Assembly (NCBI GenBank): GCA_036499395.1
Contig: DASYDW010000132.1
Location: 1 to 64,000, forward strand
DNA from: Pirellulales bacterium
GTDB lineage: Bacteria; Planctomycetota; Planctomycetia; Pirellulales; JACPPG01
Reading direction: 5' to 3'
DNA: 64,000 nucleotides
Shown here: piece by piece, positions 52,829 to 61,364 of the stretch
How the letters are laid out: every line of letters begins with the position of its first letter
Position numbering within the stretch: the first letter of the stretch is position 1
Position numbers and translations under genes: made by a program
Notes under the pieces: model-generated
Databases searched by the model: none
Told to the model about the DNA's origin: nothing
Seen by the model: only the letters and a program-made list of their open reading frames with translations

Positions 52829-55597
52829 ATGATGGCAAACGTGGCCGTGAGCTTGGTGTTTAAGGGTACGCTGCTTCTGTTGATCGCCTGGGTTGTCGAT
52901 GTCAGCTTCGGGCGTCGCTGGCCCCTTGCGGTTTCTGCCTTCTGGAATGCGACGTTATTGGGCTTGGCGATCTTGCCCGTCGCGGTCGCGGTGGTACGGC
53001 CGGTGAATCTGCCATTGCTCGCCGCGCCGGTTGACAACTCCTCTCTCATGCACGTTGCGGACGCCGATTGGACGAAAGCGGGCGAGCCATTCGGCACTCG
53101 AACAACTGCGAATGACAGTTCTGACGCGACCGTAACGACTCACATATCAGCGACGGCGCCCGCTCCGGCGACCACACCGGATTCGCCAGGAACTGCTGGT
53201 TCTCTTCCGTATCGATTCCGGCTCTTCAATGCGATCGCGGCGTTCTACGGCGTGGGATGCGTGGTGGTCTTACTGCGACTGATCGGAAGCTGGCAGATCG
53301 TCGCCTTATTGCGGCGACGCTCGCACGCTGTAACGGTCAACGAATGGACTGCCCGACTGGAGTATTGGCAGATCAGGCTGTTTCACAAACCCTTGCATCG
53401 ACTGATATTGCTCGAGAGCGACGAGATCGACATCCCCGTTGTCCTTGGCATATTTCGTCCCGCGATTGTTATTCCAAGGCGTTTGGCCCAAGAGACGTCG
53501 CACCAACTATTGGACACAATCATCGTGCATGAGTGCGCGCACATTCTCCGCGCCGACTATGCATGGCAGTTCTTGCAGCGAGTGGTGGAAGCTGTCTGGT
53601 GGTTTCATCCGCTGGTTTGGCTCGCCAGGCCCAGGATCGCGCTGGGGCGTGAATGTGCCTGTGACGCTTTCGCGGTCCATGCCCTTCGAGATGGTGATAG
53701 CTACGGACAGGAACTACTGCGCATGGCGGCTGGGAATAGCACACGTCGCGCACTCGGGCTGGGGCTTGCCGTCGCGCGGCATAGCAGCCTTGCGCGAAGA
53801 CTGCATCTACTCAGCGAAGCCCAGGGGGCCGATCATTGTGCCGCCTCGCGATTCACTCGCGGCGTGGTCACGGCAGGAATGGTGACGAGCGTGGTGCTGA
53901 GTGCGGGACTGGTCGTTGGTCAGGCGCCCGCAATTGCGCCGCAACGAAACTCGACAGCCAAGGCCGAGCCTGAAGCGGATGAGTCGCAAGATTTGACGGT
54001 CGAAGATGTGCTTGCTCGCTCAGAGGCGGCCGCCCAGGCGATGACTCCCTACGATGTGCGCATCACCGTGAAACTATCATGGTTGATGAAGACGGTCATC
54101 GTCGATCGTGAAAAAGATCCTGAACAACCTAATTTCACGAAAAAAATGGAGTGGATTCCCTATGGGCCGGATGAAGAGCCCAAATCAATTACGAATCGCT
54201 ATCGGCAGGTCGCCGCGCGCGACGGCGCCCGGCGCATTGAAACGAACCTCGACGAGGACGAGTTGCCGACGGGCGTGCAACGATCGATTCTCGTCGACGA
54301 CGGTCAAACGCAGCGCAGTATTTCGTTGACGCAAAAGGACCGCCCACAGGCCAGTATGCAGCGATCGCGTTCTTTCAATTTGCAGCCAGGGGACGAGTAT
54401 TTGTCCTATACCAATCATTTGCTGGCGCGGGTGCCGATTGCGCTCTTGGCGCGCGAGCGGCCGCATTCGCAACTAATCAAGGACGAAAAGCCCGACGCCA
54501 ATCTGATCGGACTATTGCTGCCGGCCGAAGATGGCCCTTCGCTGAAGCAATTCGAGTTTCGTGTGTGGTTCGATCGGCGCTACGGATGGTTGCCTCGTAA
54601 GATTGCCGTGTATCAATGCAAGGAGGGTGTGAGCAACCTGTTCGGAGCGATGGAGGTGGAAACGTTCCACGAGTTTGCACCGGGCAAATGGGCGCCAGTC
54701 GAAATGACCTACACGAATTACAACGTGCAGCCGGGCGAGTTTGAAGGGAAAGTCACATCGCGTTATCGGGCGCAAGTCGATGTCGACCATTCACGTTGGG
54801 ATCAGCCGCTCGACGAGGGCGTTCTTCTGCTCCCGTTTGCCGAGGGGAGTCAAGTCGTCGATATGGTGAATGCTCAGATGGTCACCGTCGGCAAGCGAGA
54901 CGATGGTCGCAACTCGGACTCGCTTGCCAAGAACGCCAAGAAGACTGTTTCCATCAACACGCCGGAAACGATGCAGCGGCAGCAGGCGGACCTGGAAAAA
55001 GTGCGGCCGCAGGATCAGGAACCGGGACGCATGCTCCGGAAATATGGCGCACTCCTGAAGGCGAACGAGGAAGGCGTGATCACAAGTCTGGATTTCCAAG
55101 GGGGGCCGAGTCGCCGACGGGGCTTTGGCGAACCAGATATCGACGACGACGGCCTCAAATACGTTGCACAGCTCGACAAGCTCGAACATTTAGCTCTGTC
55201 GAACACGCAAATCACGGATGCCGGCCTGGCGCAATTGCGCGGCCTGACGAGCCTGAAAGAGTTGGCATTGACGAATTGCAATATCACCGACGACGGGGTC
55301 AAGCAGCTTGACACGTTAGTGAACCTGGAATGGCTCTGGCTCAACAATAACCTTGTTCGCGACGGGAAACGTGTGCGGTTTGTCAAAATCACGGACGAGG
55401 CGCTGCGACTGTCGCGGCCGCTCAGCAAGTTGACGCATTTGCAACTCTATGGCACCGCGGTTACCGACGCTGGGCTAGAGTACCTTAAGGACCTGCCCAA
55501 CCTTGGGCAGGTTTCGCTTAACGGCTCGGATGTCACGCGTGAGGGGGCCCGCAAGTTCCGGACGGACCATCCTGGACCGCGGATTTTGCTCGACTAG
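52829..55597 (+). CDS. M56 (BlaR1-type) peptidase with LRR C-terminus
   Basis: A 922-residue membrane metalloprotease partner of the preceding BlaI. Membrane segments lie near 8-28, 37-58 and 133-155. The zinc site is HECAH at 234-238, with the third-ligand Glu in 'ECACDAFA' (275). Another membrane segment is at ~347-366. The extracytoplasmic part starts with a ~300-residue region ('LTVEDVLARSEAAAQAMTPY' onward) resembling LolA-type or planctomycete TIGR-like lipoprotein-carrier domains. It ends with about five LRRs (~771-915, 'DAGLAQLRGLTSLKELALTN'). In BlaR1 this end carries the drug sensor; here a lipid- or protein-binding sensor is more likely. Translation is coupled to blaI. Confidence 0.9.
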   Translation: MMANVAVSLVFKGTLLLLIAWVVDVSFGRRWPLAVSAFWNATLLGLAILPVAVAVVRPVNLPLLAAPVDNSSLMHVADADWTKAGEPFGTRTTANDSSDATVTTHISATAPAPATTPDSPGTAGSLPYRFRLFNAIAAFYGVGCVVVLLRLIGSWQIVALLRRRSHAVTVNEWTARLEYWQIRLFHKPLHRLILLESDEIDIPVVLGIFRPAIVIPRRLAQETSHQLLDTIIVHECAHILRADYAWQFLQRVVEAVWWFHPLVWLARPRIALGRECACDAFAVHALRDGDSYGQELLRMAAGNSTRRALGLGLAVARHSSLARRLHLLSEAQGADHCAASRFTRGVVTAGMVTSVVLSAGLVVGQAPAIAPQRNSTAKAEPEADESQDLTVEDVLARSEAAAQAMTPYDVRITVKLSWLMKTVIVDREKDPEQPNFTKKMEWIPYGPDEEPKSITNRYRQVAARDGARRIETNLDEDELPTGVQRSILVDDGQTQRSISLTQKDRPQASMQRSRSFNLQPGDEYLSYTNHLLARVPIALLARERPHSQLIKDEKPDANLIGLLLPAEDGPSLKQFEFRVWFDRRYGWLPRKIAVYQCKEGVSNLFGAMEVETFHEFAPGKWAPVEMTYTNYNVQPGEFEGKVTSRYRAQVDVDHSRWDQPLDEGVLLLPFAEGSQVVDMVNAQMVTVGKRDDGRNSDSLAKNAKKTVSINTPETMQRQQADLEKVRPQDQEPGRMLRKYGALLKANEEGVITSLDFQGGPSRRRGFGEPDIDDDGLKYVAQLDKLEHLALSNTQITDAGLAQLRGLTSLKELALTNCNITDDGVKQLDTLVNLEWLWLNNNLVRDGKRVRFVKITDEALRLSRPLSKLTHLQLYGTAVTDAGLEYLKDLPNLGQVSLNGSDVTREGARKFRTDHPGPRILLD

Positions 55598-55629
55598 GCG
55601 TAATTCCATCGGCAGAGCCGTGCTCGGTC

Positions 55630-55669
55630 TTGACTTGGCCCTCCTATATTTCAATAATTATTGAAATAT
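55630..55669 (+). promoter_or_regulatory. sdpR promoter with 24-bp palindromic operator
   Basis: TTGACT (55630-55635) and AATAAT (55653-55658) are 17 bp apart. The -10 lies in a perfect 24-bp palindrome (55646-55669), half-site ATATTTCAATAA. This is an expected position for an autorepressor operator. ATG is at 55715. Confidence 0.75.
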
Positions 55670-55714
55670 TGAAAGTCAAATATCGTCGGGAGCCCGTAGC
55701 GCAGGTACATCCCC

Positions 55715-56029
55715 ATGAAAGAGGTCTTCAAGGCACTGGCCGATCCGACACGCCGCGAAATACTGTCGACGTTATCGGCCGGTCCGATGAATGCCGGTGA
55801 ACTGGCCGGTAAGCTCAGCGTTGCTCCCAGCGCCCTCAGCTTTCACCTCAATGCGCTGAAAGCGGCCGACTTGATCGCCGACCAGCGGCAAGGGCAGTTC
55901 GTCGTATACACGTTAAATACCAGCGTCGTCGAGGATTTGTTGCGATTCATCTCGGAGAGCTTCTTTCCCGCAGCGCACAAATCGCGCGGAAGGCAAAGTT
56001 CATGTCGAGTGCGCCCTCGCGAAGACTGA
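55715..56029 (+). CDS. ArsR/SdpR-type winged-helix repressor
   Basis: A 104-residue ArsR-family regulator of the SdpR kind. Diagnostic segments are 'FKALADPTRREILSTLSAGP', 'NAGELAGKLSVAPSALSFHL' (helix-turn-helix) and 'LKAADLIADQRQGQFVVYTL' (wing). No metal-binding CxC motif is present, in keeping with SdpR, which is controlled by sequestration at the membrane by SdpI in Bacillus. The C-terminal ~15 residues are basic and unconserved. Followed by the sdpI-like gene after 16 nt; preceded by a palindromic promoter. Confidence 0.92.
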   Translation: MKEVFKALADPTRREILSTLSAGPMNAGELAGKLSVAPSALSFHLNALKAADLIADQRQGQFVVYTLNTSVVEDLLRFISESFFPAAHKSRGRQSSCRVRPRED

Positions 56030-56045
56030 GAAAGGGAACCAGCCA

Positions 56046-56714
56046 ATGATCACGCGATGGCAGGGAATTGGTCTGGCGCTCTTGGTGATCGGCGACTTTC
56101 TCTTCGGCGCCGTCTGTGCCGCGCGCTTGCCGCAGCGGGTGCCGGTACATTGGAATTTCCAAGGGCAAGTCGATCGTTATGGATCGCCCTGGGAGTTGGC
56201 GTTCATCCTGCCGCTGACATTGGCGATCACAACCGGAGTGATGGTCGCTCTGCCATTCCTGGGGAAAACTGGCGAAGCGCTCGAACGATCGGGCCAGATG
56301 TACGGAAGGATTATCCTACTTGCTGTAGGAATGCTCGTGGCTATGCACGTCATGATGCTGGTCCTTTGGAACCAGCCGCAGGACATCGTGACCGGAAATC
56401 TGGTCAACCTGGGCGTGTTGTTCATGGTTCTGGGCAATTGGACGAGCAAGGTTCGCCGCAATCCAATCATGGGCGTTCGCACCCTCTGGACTTTGAAAAG
56501 CGATTACGTCTGGGAGCGCACCAACCGTGTGGGTGCGCGCCTGATGGTGGCGCACGGTGTGGCGATCGTGGCCAGCGCGTTTCTTTTGCCAGTTTGGGCA
56601 ACATTTACGATGGTGCTGGGCGGAGCCGTGGCGGAAGTCATTTGGGCCATGGTCTATTCGCGCTCCTTGGCTCGCGGCGAGGCACAGCGTCAAGCCGGCC
56701 TGTCCTCACAATAA
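56046..56714 (+). CDS. SdpI-family immunity/signal-transduction membrane protein
   Basis: A 222-residue membrane protein with six hydrophobic segments. The N-terminal DUF1648 region reads 'PQRVPVHWNFQGQVDRYGSP'; the C-terminal SdpI region shows 'NPIMGVRTLWTLKSDYVWER' followed by 'TNRVGARLM'. In Bacillus, SdpI confers immunity to the SdpC toxin and sequesters SdpR. No SdpC-like toxin gene is visible here, so this is the stand-alone SdpRI form common in environmental bacteria, likely reporting membrane stress. Co-transcribed with sdpR. Confidence 0.92.
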   Translation: MITRWQGIGLALLVIGDFLFGAVCAARLPQRVPVHWNFQGQVDRYGSPWELAFILPLTLAITTGVMVALPFLGKTGEALERSGQMYGRIILLAVGMLVAMHVMMLVLWNQPQDIVTGNLVNLGVLFMVLGNWTSKVRRNPIMGVRTLWTLKSDYVWERTNRVGARLMVAHGVAIVASAFLLPVWATFTMVLGGAVAEVIWAMVYSRSLARGEAQRQAGLSSQ

Positions 56715-56855
56715 TCCTCTTCGCGACAAACGCATCGCCAGGGCAGTCGAACGGTTGTCCGCCGCCGGTGCCCCTGGATTGTCGGTCAGGTGACGTGCAT
56801 AGTGAATAGAGTGCCGGGGCTACGCGTCTCGGATTGACGCCATCGCCTATCAGAA

Positions 56856-59030
56856 TTGCGGACCGAGCAAATCCACTTGCCCCTTTCGCCGGAAACCACA
56901 GTCGCTGGTCACCGCGGAAAATGGACGCTGCTGTTCGTCGCTGCGCTCTTGGCCTGCTACGTCGGATTGGGCCTGACCGCCTCGACTCGTAAATCGCAGA
57001 CCGGTGACGAGGGCGCCCATCTAACAGGCGGTGTCAGCTACTGGGCGTTCAACGACTATCGAATTCAGCCTGAGAACGGGAATTGGCCGCAACGCCTGTG
57101 TGGGCTGCCGGTTTGGCTCGCCGGCTACCAATTCCCTTCCACCGAAAGCGCGAATTGGCGCGAGCTGAAGCAGTGGGACGTTGCGGAGCAGTTCTTTTAT
57201 GTCTGCGGCAACGACGTCGATCGAATGTTGTTTGACGGCCGCGCGATGACGGCCATCCTGGGTGTCGCACTGGGCCTGTTGGTCTTTGCCTGGTCGCGAC
57301 GGTTGTTTGGGCTACTGGCGGGCTTTTTGAGTCTGACGCTCTTCGCGTTCTCACCCACCATGCTGACGCATGGTTTTCTGATTACTTCGGACATGGCCAG
57401 CGCATTGTTCTTTACGGCGTCTGTTGCTGCCTTGTGGAGGCTCGTGCATCGCGTGTCGGCCGTATCGTTGGCGGCTTGTTGGTTCGTGCTCTCCGGATTG
57501 TTCCTGTCGAAATTCGCCGCGCCGATGATCGTCCCCATCGGTGGCTTGATCGTGGCCGTGCGGCTGTTGAATGCCGCGCCGTTGAGAATTGAATTCGGAA
57601 CGGGACGTGCGATCTCGGGGCGGTTGCGGCAGGTTGCCATGTTCGCAAGCCTTGTTCCCGTGCTGATCGTAGGCGTAGCGGGGACGATCTGGGCGTCGTA
57701 CGGTTTTCGCTACGAAATGCTTAACCCCGGTCTGGGCCCGGCCGAGGTAGCTGTTCCCTGGGATGGTGTAGAAACAAAATCGAACATCGCGAATCAGCTA
57801 CTGAGTGCGGCGCGCGAGTGGCGGCTGCTGCCCGAGGGTTATCTGTACGGCTTTTCGCACGTGCTGCATTTCTCCGAGTCACGCAGTGCATTCTTGAACG
57901 GTGAATATCGACGCTTCGGCTGGTTGAGCTTTTTCCCCTACTGTTTCGCTTACAAGACGCCGCTGGCGCTTTTGGGATGTCTGGCGTTGGCCGTTGCCGC
58001 AGCGTGGCGTTTTCCGCAACAGTCGAACGCCGTGGCGCCCCCCGAACTGGCCGATTCGACGCGAGCTCTGAACTTGCCGTCCTTCGGCGGATGGCTGTAC
58101 CCGCTAGTGCCACTGGTAGCACTGGTTACTGTGTATTGGGCCTTTGCGCTGGTCAGCCATTTGAACATTGGGCATCGCCACTTGTTGCCGACGTATCCGG
58201 CGCTGTTCATCATGGCTGGCGCCGCTGCCTGGTGGATCTTCCCGCCGCAGCGAAACCCTGAACCTTCGATTCGAGTGCGCCGGCGCGGCTTCGTCCCGCT
58301 TGCGCGCGTCGCGCTCGCGGTGTGCCTGCTTTGGTCGGTCGTCGATGGGCTGTGGATTTGGCCGAATTATCTGGCGTACTTCAATCCTTTGGTCGGTGGT
58401 CCGTGGAACGGATACCGGCACCTGGTCGATAGTTCGCTCGATTGGAGCCAGGATCTGAAGGGTGTCAAAGCATGGCTCGACGCGCATCCGATTGATGCGC
58501 GCGATACGCAGCAGCTGTACTTCGGATTCTACGGTGCACCACCGCCGAGCTACTACGGAATTCAGGCTAAGCGTTTGCCATCGTTCCCGGAGAAGTGGGA
58601 GCCTCACGTTCCCGAGCCGCTGACCGGCGGTACGTATCTCGTCAGCGCAACGGTGCTGCCAGGCATCGTGCTTCTGATGCCCGGCCGGTGGAATGAAGAG
58701 TTCGAAACGCGGTATCAGAACCTGCGGAAAAACGTCGATGTTTATCGCCAACTGTCGGCCACGGCCGAGGGGCAACAGCAATTGTCGACGATTGCTTCAC
58801 CGGACGAGTGGCAGGACATGTTCAGGATGTACGAAGCGGCACGCTTCAGCCGGCTAGCCAGTTTCCTGCGCCAGCGCGAGCCAGACGACGAAATCGGCTA
58901 TTCGATCCTGGTCTATCGCTTGACCGACGCGGATATTGCGAATGCTTTGGACGGCCCACCCATGGAATTGCTGGAAATGCCCGAGGCGCAGAGCGAGGAC
59001 CTGCGGCGCGAGGGACCACGGTTGGAATAA
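56856..59030 (+). CDS. GT39-like membrane glycosyltransferase/dolichyl-phosphate-mannose type
   Basis: A 724-residue polytopic membrane protein, probably a lipid-linked-sugar-dependent glycosyltransferase of the PMT/ArnT type. The first loop carries an acidic pair ('KSQTGDEGAHLTGGVSYWA'), the family's catalytic position. About 11-12 hydrophobic segments lie between ~20 and ~520, and the C-terminal ~200 residues are soluble ('DWSQDLKGVKAWLDAHPID'). This architecture is frequent in Planctomycetes. The acceptor and donor are unknown. The gene follows sdpI by 140 bp. Confidence 0.78.
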   Translation: MRTEQIHLPLSPETTVAGHRGKWTLLFVAALLACYVGLGLTASTRKSQTGDEGAHLTGGVSYWAFNDYRIQPENGNWPQRLCGLPVWLAGYQFPSTESANWRELKQWDVAEQFFYVCGNDVDRMLFDGRAMTAILGVALGLLVFAWSRRLFGLLAGFLSLTLFAFSPTMLTHGFLITSDMASALFFTASVAALWRLVHRVSAVSLAACWFVLSGLFLSKFAAPMIVPIGGLIVAVRLLNAAPLRIEFGTGRAISGRLRQVAMFASLVPVLIVGVAGTIWASYGFRYEMLNPGLGPAEVAVPWDGVETKSNIANQLLSAAREWRLLPEGYLYGFSHVLHFSESRSAFLNGEYRRFGWLSFFPYCFAYKTPLALLGCLALAVAAAWRFPQQSNAVAPPELADSTRALNLPSFGGWLYPLVPLVALVTVYWAFALVSHLNIGHRHLLPTYPALFIMAGAAAWWIFPPQRNPEPSIRVRRRGFVPLARVALAVCLLWSVVDGLWIWPNYLAYFNPLVGGPWNGYRHLVDSSLDWSQDLKGVKAWLDAHPIDARDTQQLYFGFYGAPPPSYYGIQAKRLPSFPEKWEPHVPEPLTGGTYLVSATVLPGIVLLMPGRWNEEFETRYQNLRKNVDVYRQLSATAEGQQQLSTIASPDEWQDMFRMYEAARFSRLASFLRQREPDDEIGYSILVYRLTDADIANALDGPPMELLEMPEAQSEDLRREGPRLE

Positions 59031-59336
59031 GCTCAGCGGTGCAGCTCACGCCGCACGATCGCGGCTGGTGGCGCTTTCAGTAGTCCTCCGCCGGCGGGGG
59101 GAAACCGTCCCTCTATGCCATTTGCCCCGCAAATTTCCCTCCTCACGGCTCCTGTGGTATGGTGATTCTTCAGCAGCTAATAAGGGATCCAGGGCTGGTT
59201 CTGCCGCGACGTTTCGCGACACATTGAGTCGCAGAACGCCAACCGGAAATTAACTCATTAAGGGGGCAGGTCCGGAGTCGTTCGTAAAATTCGCGGTTGT
59301 CATGACACTGCTGCACCTCTACCTCGGAACAAAGAG
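59031..59336. other. Intergenic region before moxR
   Basis: About 305 bp. It contains a compact GC-rich dyad, CCGCCGGCGG at about 59087-59096 followed by a G-run, that might be a weak terminator for the upstream gene. No gene is seen. The moxR ribosome site AAAGAG lies just before the ATG. Confidence 0.4.
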
Positions 59337-60365
59337 ATGGCACAGCTTTCCGAATCCCCCTCCACGTCGAACCTCGACGACAATGACGTCCAAGCCATTG
59401 ACCGGCTGCGCGATGTCTATCGCCGGCTGCGCGACGAATTAGGCCGAGTCATTATTGGCCAGCACGATACGATCGAGCGGTTGTCGATCTGCCTGTTCGC
59501 GCGCGGGCACTGTCTGCTGATGGGGGTGCCGGGCCTCGCTAAGACGCTGCTCGTGAGCAAGGTCGCGGAGACAATGTCGCTGCGCTACAGCCGCATCCAG
59601 TTCACGCCTGACCTGATGCCGATGGACATCACCGGTACTGACATTCTGCAGGATGGCACAGACGGCCGGCGTGAATTTCATTTTGTGTCGGGCCCGGTGT
59701 TTGCCAACATTGTGCTGGCCGACGAGATCAATCGTGCTCCGCCCAAGACGCAAGCCGCGATGCTCGAAGCGATGCAAGAGCATAAGGTAACGGTCGTCGG
59801 CAAGACGTTTCAATTGGATTCGCCATTCTTCGTGCTCGCCACGCAAAACCCGGTCGAGCAGGAAGGAACGTACCCACTTCCCGAGGCACAGCTCGATCGG
59901 TTCATGTTTCTGGTCGAACTCGACTATCCTTCGGAAGCCGAAGAGGTATTGATTGCACGAACCACGACGGGCGATGCCCTGCCGACCCTCGATCACATCC
60001 TGACGGCGACCGAAATCATCGAGCATCAGCAGCTAGTTCGTCGCGTGCCGGTACCGGATCATATTTATCAATACGCGGCGCGCCTGGTGCGCAAAACGCG
60101 GCCGCGCGGCACCGCGGCGCCGGATTGGATCAAGCCCTTCGTCGCCTGGGGCGCAGGGCCTCGGGCTGTGCAGTATTTGATCTTGGGGGCGAAAGCCCGC
60201 GCTGCTTTACACGGCAGTTACATGGTGCGGCTGGAAGATATCCACGAAGTCGCCTTGCCGGTACTGACGCATCGCGTGATCACGACGTTCGCGGCTCAGG
60301 CCGAAGGTCTCGACGCGAAGCATATCGTGCGGCGCTTGATCGAAGAAACGACGGCCGACGAGTAG
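59337..60365 (+). CDS. MoxR family AAA+ ATPase
   Basis: A 342-residue AAA+ ATPase thought to act as a chaperone or metal-insertion/activation factor for vWA-domain proteins. Walker A is 'LLMGVPGLAKTLL'; Walker B is 'NIVLADEINRAPP'. 'MLEAMQEHKVTV' and 'PFFVLATQNPVEQEGTYPLP' are the MoxR signatures with the sensor region. A lid domain completes it. It is first of the operon moxR-DUF58-BatA-vWA, an arrangement conserved in many bacteria. Confidence 0.95.
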   Translation: MAQLSESPSTSNLDDNDVQAIDRLRDVYRRLRDELGRVIIGQHDTIERLSICLFARGHCLLMGVPGLAKTLLVSKVAETMSLRYSRIQFTPDLMPMDITGTDILQDGTDGRREFHFVSGPVFANIVLADEINRAPPKTQAAMLEAMQEHKVTVVGKTFQLDSPFFVLATQNPVEQEGTYPLPEAQLDRFMFLVELDYPSEAEEVLIARTTTGDALPTLDHILTATEIIEHQQLVRRVPVPDHIYQYAARLVRKTRPRGTAAPDWIKPFVAWGAGPRAVQYLILGAKARAALHGSYMVRLEDIHEVALPVLTHRVITTFAAQAEGLDAKHIVRRLIEETTADE

Positions 60366-60452
60366 ATTTCGAATTACGGAATAGTGAAGTCGCAATAATT
60401 ACAGCCCCACGGGGCCAGTCGGTGCGACCACAATGCACCCGCACGGTGGCGT

Positions 60453-61364
60453 ATGCTTTCGGACCGTCAAGCGCGCAGTTTTCTCGACGCGCAAGTTCTC
60501 TCGCGTCTGGCGGGCATGCCATTGTTTGCGCGTCGCCCCATGCAGGGGAACGTCTCGGGTCGACACGCCAGTCCGCACCGCGGCGCAAGCGTCGAGTTCG
60601 CCGAATACCGCAAATACGTCCCCGGTGACGATCTGCGCCGGCTCGATTGGCGCGCTTATGGCCGCTCGGACCGGTTTTATGTCAAGGAGTTCGAGGCCGA
60701 TACGAATTTGCGCTGTTGCTTCGTCATCGACACGTCAGGCTCGATGGGCTTCGGCTCGACCGGTGTCACGAAGATCGAATACGCGCGACGCCTGGCCGGC
60801 ACGATTGGTTACCTGGCGTGCCAACAAGGAGATGCGGTCGGGCTGGCCTGTGTAGCGCAGAATATCGTTCGCAACCTGCCCCCCAAACGCAATGCCGCCC
60901 ACCTGCGACTGGTGCTCGACATGCTCGAAGGGATGCGGCCACGTGGCGATACGCAATTGGCCGCCACGCTGCACGAACTGGCCGAGACAATCCGCCAGCG
61001 GGCTTTGGTAGTGATTATTTCGGACCTATTCGTAGAACCGGCGATTCTCAATAGTTGCTTCCAGCATCTGCGCTTTCGCCATCACGATGTGGCGGTGTTC
61101 CACTTGCTCGATCCGCTGGAACTCGACTTCAACTTTCGGCGGCCCATGCGCTTTCTCGACATGGAAGGGGGCCCGGCGATTTTTGCTGAGCCGACCGACA
61201 TCGTCGACCGTTATCAAAAAGCGCTGCATCAGTATCTGGCGGACCTGAAGCAGGTCGTGCTCGAATCGGCCGTGGACTATCAACGCGTCTCACTGGCCGA
61301 CGATTACGAACAAGTTCTCGTCCGTTTCCTGGTAAGCCGTGCCGCGGCCAGGGGGCGGCGTTGA
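60453..61364 (+). CDS. DUF58 domain protein
   Basis: A 303-residue DUF58 protein, a vWA-like partner of MoxR ATPases. The DUF58 core is visible as 'SPHRGASVEFAEYRKYVPGD', 'LRRLDWRAYGRSDRFYVKEF' and a MIDAS-like 'CFVIDTSGSMGFGS' with the D-x-S-x-S arrangement. No membrane segment is present, so it is cytoplasmic. Its end overlaps the next gene by 4 nt (ATGA-like coupling), supporting one transcript with moxR. Confidence 0.93.
   Translation: MLSDRQARSFLDAQVLSRLAGMPLFARRPMQGNVSGRHASPHRGASVEFAEYRKYVPGDDLRRLDWRAYGRSDRFYVKEFEADTNLRCCFVIDTSGSMGFGSTGVTKIEYARRLAGTIGYLACQQGDAVGLACVAQNIVRNLPPKRNAAHLRLVLDMLEGMRPRGDTQLAATLHELAETIRQRALVVIISDLFVEPAILNSCFQHLRFRHHDVAVFHLLDPLELDFNFRRPMRFLDMEGGPAIFAEPTDIVDRYQKALHQYLADLKQVVLESAVDYQRVSLADDYEQVLVRFLVSRAAARGRR

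Noticed and set aside
59087..59102. CCGCCGGCGG dyad as a strong terminator before moxR
   Set aside because: It has almost no loop and no following T-run; likely just GC-rich symmetry.
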